Source: Arthrobacter sp. FB24 (GTDB lineage: Bacteria; Actinomycetota; Actinomycetes; Actinomycetales; Micrococcaceae). From it: a DNA stretch of 64,000 nucleotides. A program made the translations under genes and the position numbers. The notes beneath the pieces were generated by a model. It was not told the origin of the DNA. It worked only from the letters and a program-made list of their open reading frames with translations, and did no database searches. The stretch covers positions 4,634,946 through 4,698,945 of the forward strand of contig NC_008541.1 of the NCBI RefSeq assembly GCF_000196235.1, read 5' to 3'. Shown one piece after another: positions 61,572-64,000 of this stretch (the stretch's first letter is position 1; each line of letters opens with the position of its first letter).

Positions 61572-62545
61572 TACTTCTTCTTCCTGTTCTTACGTTGTGG
61601 CTGGATGCGCTGGCCCTTGGCCTCGGCAACCGCGGCAGCGGCGGCAGCTTCAGCCTCGACGTCGGCCTTCTTGCCTCCCAGGATGGGCAGGGCCGGAAGG
61701 CCCTTGGCGGCACGGCGTTCGGCGAGGGCCTTGGCGGCGGGGGATCCCGGCGTCGGCATGCGGCGGATAACGAAGAACTGCTGTGCCATGGTCCAGAGGT
61801 TGGTGGTGGTCCAGTAGATGAGGACACCGATGGGGAAGTTAATGCCACCCACGCCGAAGACGACCGGCAGGATGTAGAGCATCATCTTCTGCTGGCGCAT
61901 GAACGGGCTGGCCATGGCCTCTTCGGACATGTTCTTGGCCATGATCTGCTTCTGCGTGATGAACTGCGAGGCCGTCATGGCAAGGATCATCACGATCGAG
62001 AGGATCCAGACTGCGGTCTGGTTGCCGGCGCCGCCGTGCAGCAGGGAAGCCGAAAGCGTGGCCCCGAAGATGCTGGAATCGTCGAACTGCACCACCTGCT
62101 CGTGGCTCATTGCCCCGATACCGGCACCCTTGGTCCGGGCGGCCGTGATGCCGGAGAGCACCTGGAACAGTGCGAAGAAGAACGGCATCTGGATCAGCAT
62201 GGGCAGGCAGGCCGAGAACGGGTTGGTCCCGTGCTTCTTGTACATGGCCATCTGTTCCTGCGCCATGGCCTGGCGGGACAGCTGGTCGGTCTTTCCCTTG
62301 TACTTGTCCTGCAGTTTCTTCAGGTCCGGCTGCAGGAGCTGCATACCGCGCTGGGCCTTGATCTGCTTGACGAAAACGGGAATCAGGGCGGCACGGATGA
62401 CCAGCACCAGCCCGATGATGGACAACGTCCACGTCCAGCCGTTGGCAGCCGGCAGGCCCACGGCACTCAGGCCTTCATGGAAGCCCACCATGATGACTGA
62501 CACCAGCCACTTGAACGGAAACATAATTGTTTCAAAGAAGTCCAT
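61571..62545 (-). CDS. yidC: membrane protein insertase YidC
   Basis: A 324-residue Oxa1-family insertase with five helices. The first is at about 9-30, then TWTLSIIGLVLVIRAALIPVFVKQ carries the conserved Arg of the hydrophilic groove. The charged loop QRGMQLLQPDLKKLQDKYKGK, the NPFSACLPMLIQMPFFFALFQVL segment and a C-terminal basic tail (QPQRKNRKKK) follow. It lies downstream of yidD. Confidence 0.96.
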   Translation of the reverse strand: MDFFETIMFPFKWLVSVIMVGFHEGLSAVGLPAANGWTWTLSIIGLVLVIRAALIPVFVKQIKAQRGMQLLQPDLKKLQDKYKGKTDQLSRQAMAQEQMAMYKKHGTNPFSACLPMLIQMPFFFALFQVLSGITAARTKGAGIGAMSHEQVVQFDDSSIFGATLSASLLHGGAGNQTAVWILSIVMILAMTASQFITQKQIMAKNMSEEAMASPFMRQQKMMLYILPVVFGVGGINFPIGVLIYWTTTNLWTMAQQFFVIRRMPTPGSPAAKALAERRAAKGLPALPILGGKKADVEAEAAAAAAVAEAKGQRIQPQRKNRKKK

Positions 62546-62561
62546 ACGATATCCCTATTCG

Positions 62562-62957
62562 TTAGGCCGCAGTGCGGCCTTCTCCATCAGACTGTGCAGC
62601 CAGGTACTTGTCCGGGTTGTTCAGTACAACAATTGTGGGGGTCTGGTTTTCAGGCCAGTGGCGATGACCGGCGGGGACATGGTCCACACCGCCGGCATTC
62701 CAAGGATGGCAGCGAACCAGGCGCCGGGCCGCAAGCCAGCTTCCCTTGACGGCGCCATGGACCGTGATTGCTTCGAGGGCGTACGCCGAGCACGAAGGAA
62801 AGAAGCGGCAGACCTGGCCGTACAAGGGCGAAATCACCTTGCGGTAGGTCATCAGCAGCAGAATAAGAAAGTTGCGGGGCAGGTTCCAGAGCGTCCTGCC
62901 CACCAGGACGGCAGCGGGTTTCAAGAAGCGGACGACGGCGGCAATCGAGTTACGCAC
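62562..62957 (-). CDS. yidD: membrane protein insertion efficiency factor YidD
   Basis: A 131-residue small protein with the family core ISPLYGQVCRFFPSCSAYALEAI, then HGAVKGSWLAARRLVRCHPWNAGGVDHVP. It aids YidC-dependent insertion. The N-terminus has an amphipathic helix and the C-terminal 35 residues are an extension. It overlaps rnpA by 8 bases. Confidence 0.95.
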   Translation of the reverse strand: MRNSIAAVVRFLKPAAVLVGRTLWNLPRNFLILLLMTYRKVISPLYGQVCRFFPSCSAYALEAITVHGAVKGSWLAARRLVRCHPWNAGGVDHVPAGHRHWPENQTPTIVVLNNPDKYLAAQSDGEGRTAA

Positions 62958-63360
62958 GCGGTGTCCCTTCCTGTCTTGTTTCCCGTGAAACCACTGAAGC
63001 GGCCCGAGGGAGGCGGCCGCCCAGCCGTTTCATGGTCGTTTCCAGAGCGGCGTTGTAGTCTGCCAGCAGTTGGTCCCAGCTGGCAGCCGCGGCCGCAGGC
63101 AGTGCCCGGACCACAATGGCGAACCCGGTACCGTACTGCTGCAACGACAAAGCACCGGCTTCCCTCAGTCTCCTCTTAACGAGGTTCCTGACAACAGCGT
63201 TCCCGACACTCTTGGAAACGATGAATCCGATCCGGCTTGGTTCGTCAGCAGCAATAGCTACCGTATATAACACTACGTTCCGGCGTCCATTGCGGACGCC
63301 GGAACGTACAGTTGTTGAAAAATCGGTTGATGTCCTCAGACGGTTCCTGGTGGCTAGCAC
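62950..63360 (-). CDS. rnpA: ribonuclease P protein component
   Basis: A 136-residue protein subunit of RNase P, which matures tRNA 5' ends. It opens MLATRNRLRTSTDFSTTVR and has the RNR-type motif GNAVVRNLVKRRLREA. The start is GTG. Near the C-terminus, VSRET is encoded by a degenerate parS-like sequence (62977-62992). The gene follows rpmH, the standard bacterial pair. Confidence 0.95.
   Translation of the reverse strand: MLATRNRLRTSTDFSTTVRSGVRNGRRNVVLYTVAIAADEPSRIGFIVSKSVGNAVVRNLVKRRLREAGALSLQQYGTGFAIVVRALPAAAAASWDQLLADYNAALETTMKRLGGRLPRAASVVSRETRQEGTPRA
62977..62992. other. degenerate parS-like sequence in rnpA
   Basis: TGTTTCCCGTGAAACC differs from parS by one core base (A to C) and the last base. 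It encodes V-S-R-E-T of RnpA. It may bind ParB weakly, or be a relic. Confidence 0.4.
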
Positions 63361-63402
63361 CGTTAAACTCGCAAAGGGATGGTGACCGACGAGTCAGTGT
63401 AT

Positions 63403-63540
63403 TTAGGCCGACAGTTCGGTGCGGCCCTTGCCACGACGGGCTGCCAGGATGGCACGGCCGGCACGGGTACGCATACGAAGGCGGAAGCCGTGCTTCTTGG
63501 CTCGACGGCGGTTATTCGGCTGAAAAGTCCGCTTGCTCAC
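63403..63540 (-). CDS. rpmH: 50S ribosomal protein L34
   Basis: A 45-residue basic ribosomal protein: [19 protein letters not shown], then [11 protein letters not shown] and the end GRTELSA, which is the full L34 pattern. The start is GTG and the stop TAA. It is the first gene of the rpmH-rnpA-yidD-yidC-jag-rsmG group and faces away from the dnaA side. Confidence 0.97.
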   Translation of the reverse strand: MSKRTFQPNNRRRAKKHGFRLRMRTRAGRAILAARRGKGRTELSA

Positions 63541-64000
63541 GTTAGTTACTCCAGTGGATCAAAGGTGCGCCCACCCGATCAAAAAGGGGAAGAACTGGCC
63601 GACGCTAAGTTTTGTATATGCACGCTGCCCTCGGCTCGTAGGACGCAGAACGTCAGAGAGATTCAAATGAGGTCGAAAAGCGGACACAAAGGACTTCACA
63701 ACGTTAGGCCAGGAAGCGTCGCGTAGTCAAACCGGACTGGTCTTCACCACCCTGCGGCTGCTGTGGTTAACCTCTGCCCACAGCCTGTGGATGAAGTGGC
63801 TCACAGGGCACGTTTTCGAACCACAACGGTGTAATTATCCACAAGGCTGCACCCAGCTATCTTCTAGGCTTTTCATCCCCTAGAGTGGCTCAGTAGCCGA
63901 TTATCCACGCTCTGTGCATAACCCTGTGGATTAAGCCGGAACCAGACCCCTGGTTCAGGACTTGTGGCTGCAGGTAATGCAGGCAAGCAAGTTTGAGGAA
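63541..64000. other. rpmH-dnaA intergenic region
   Basis: No gene seen in the 460 bases to the window end. The left part should hold the rpmH promoter and leader. The right part (63762-63933) carries DnaA boxes. By the universal gene order, dnaA should start on the plus strand just beyond the window. Confidence 0.75.
63762..63933. promoter_or_regulatory. DnaA-box cluster upstream of dnaA
   Basis: Six box-like 9-mers in both orientations: TGTGGTTAA (63762), TGTGGATGA (63786), TTATCCACA (63835, perfect), TTATCCACG (63901), TGTGCATAA (63913) and TGTGGATTA (63925). These probably autoregulate dnaA and may be part of oriC; the rest of oriC, between dnaA and dnaN in actinobacteria, is outside the window. 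Confidence 0.8.

Noticed and set aside
1..64000. CRISPR arrays, insertion sequences, prophage or integrase genes, rRNA and tRNA genes
   Set aside because: Looked for by eye on both strands. I saw no regularly spaced repeats with unique spacers, no transposase or integrase motif, and no rRNA or complete tRNA cloverleaf.

Overview
The window is a piece of a high-GC actinobacterial chromosome next to the replication origin, most likely from the Micrococcaceae (Arthrobacter/Pseudarthrobacter type). The evidence is the gene order at the right end, the high-GC codon use, and the sequences of S6, SSB, S18, L9 and L34. On the minus strand the order is rpmH-rnpA-yidD-yidC-jag-rsmG-parA-parB. Leftwards come trxA-trxB, a MurJ-linked pseudokinase-like protein, murJ, a NUDIX hydrolase and the CCA-adding enzyme. 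This is the same block as in mycobacteria. The last 250 bases hold DnaA boxes and should lead into dnaA just outside the window.

Left part (1-15.2 kb): a DUF1801 protein; the rpsF-ssb-rpsR-rplI operon; a DUF1345 membrane protein; a six-gene surface-polysaccharide cluster (two glycosyltransferases, a glycosidase-like lipoprotein, two Wzz-like proteins, a Wzy-like polymerase); an M18 aminopeptidase; a Tat lipoprotein of the intradiol-dioxygenase fold; small stress proteins (YegP-like, Hsp20); and an amino acid permease.

Middle (15.4-42.5 kb): two LuxR-type two-component systems, each beside an ABC exporter (15.4-19.4 and 34.5-38.5 kb); a PAP2/diacylglycerol-kinase fusion; a DeoR-MFS pair; a lactate unit (LctP plus a FAD/Fe-S D-lactate dehydrogenase, with a divergent GntR regulator); an ABC-F ATPase; a secreted metalloprotease with SLH repeats; a penicillin-binding lipoprotein; an HxlR regulator divergent from an NAD(P)-binding reductase; a CrtI-like oxidoreductase; and a GT87-type mannosyltransferase.

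42.6-43.5 kb is compact and unusual. It has one or two tiny genes with excellent ribosome-binding sites, an intrinsic terminator that lies inside a small reading frame, several inverted repeats, and a potential three-way-junction RNA.

The most striking part is 51.8-57.9 kb. About 6.2 kb between trxA and parB has no convincing gene but carries eight ParB-binding sites (parS, core GTTTCACGTGAAAC). A ninth lies inside parA and a degenerate tenth inside rnpA. In the middle of this gene-poor stretch is an oriC-like module. A left group of DnaA boxes (55295-55368) is followed by an AT-rich segment, a parS site, and a right array of five DnaA-box-like 9-mers at exactly 12-bp spacing (55663-55719). 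The last parS (57891-57906) forms the stem of the intrinsic terminator of parB. I read the region as a centromere-like, replication-linked locus in which ParB and DnaA sites are interleaved about 8 kb from the DnaA boxes next to dnaA. That function is inference; the sites themselves are seen directly.

I saw no tRNA, rRNA, CRISPR array, insertion sequence or prophage gene in the window.
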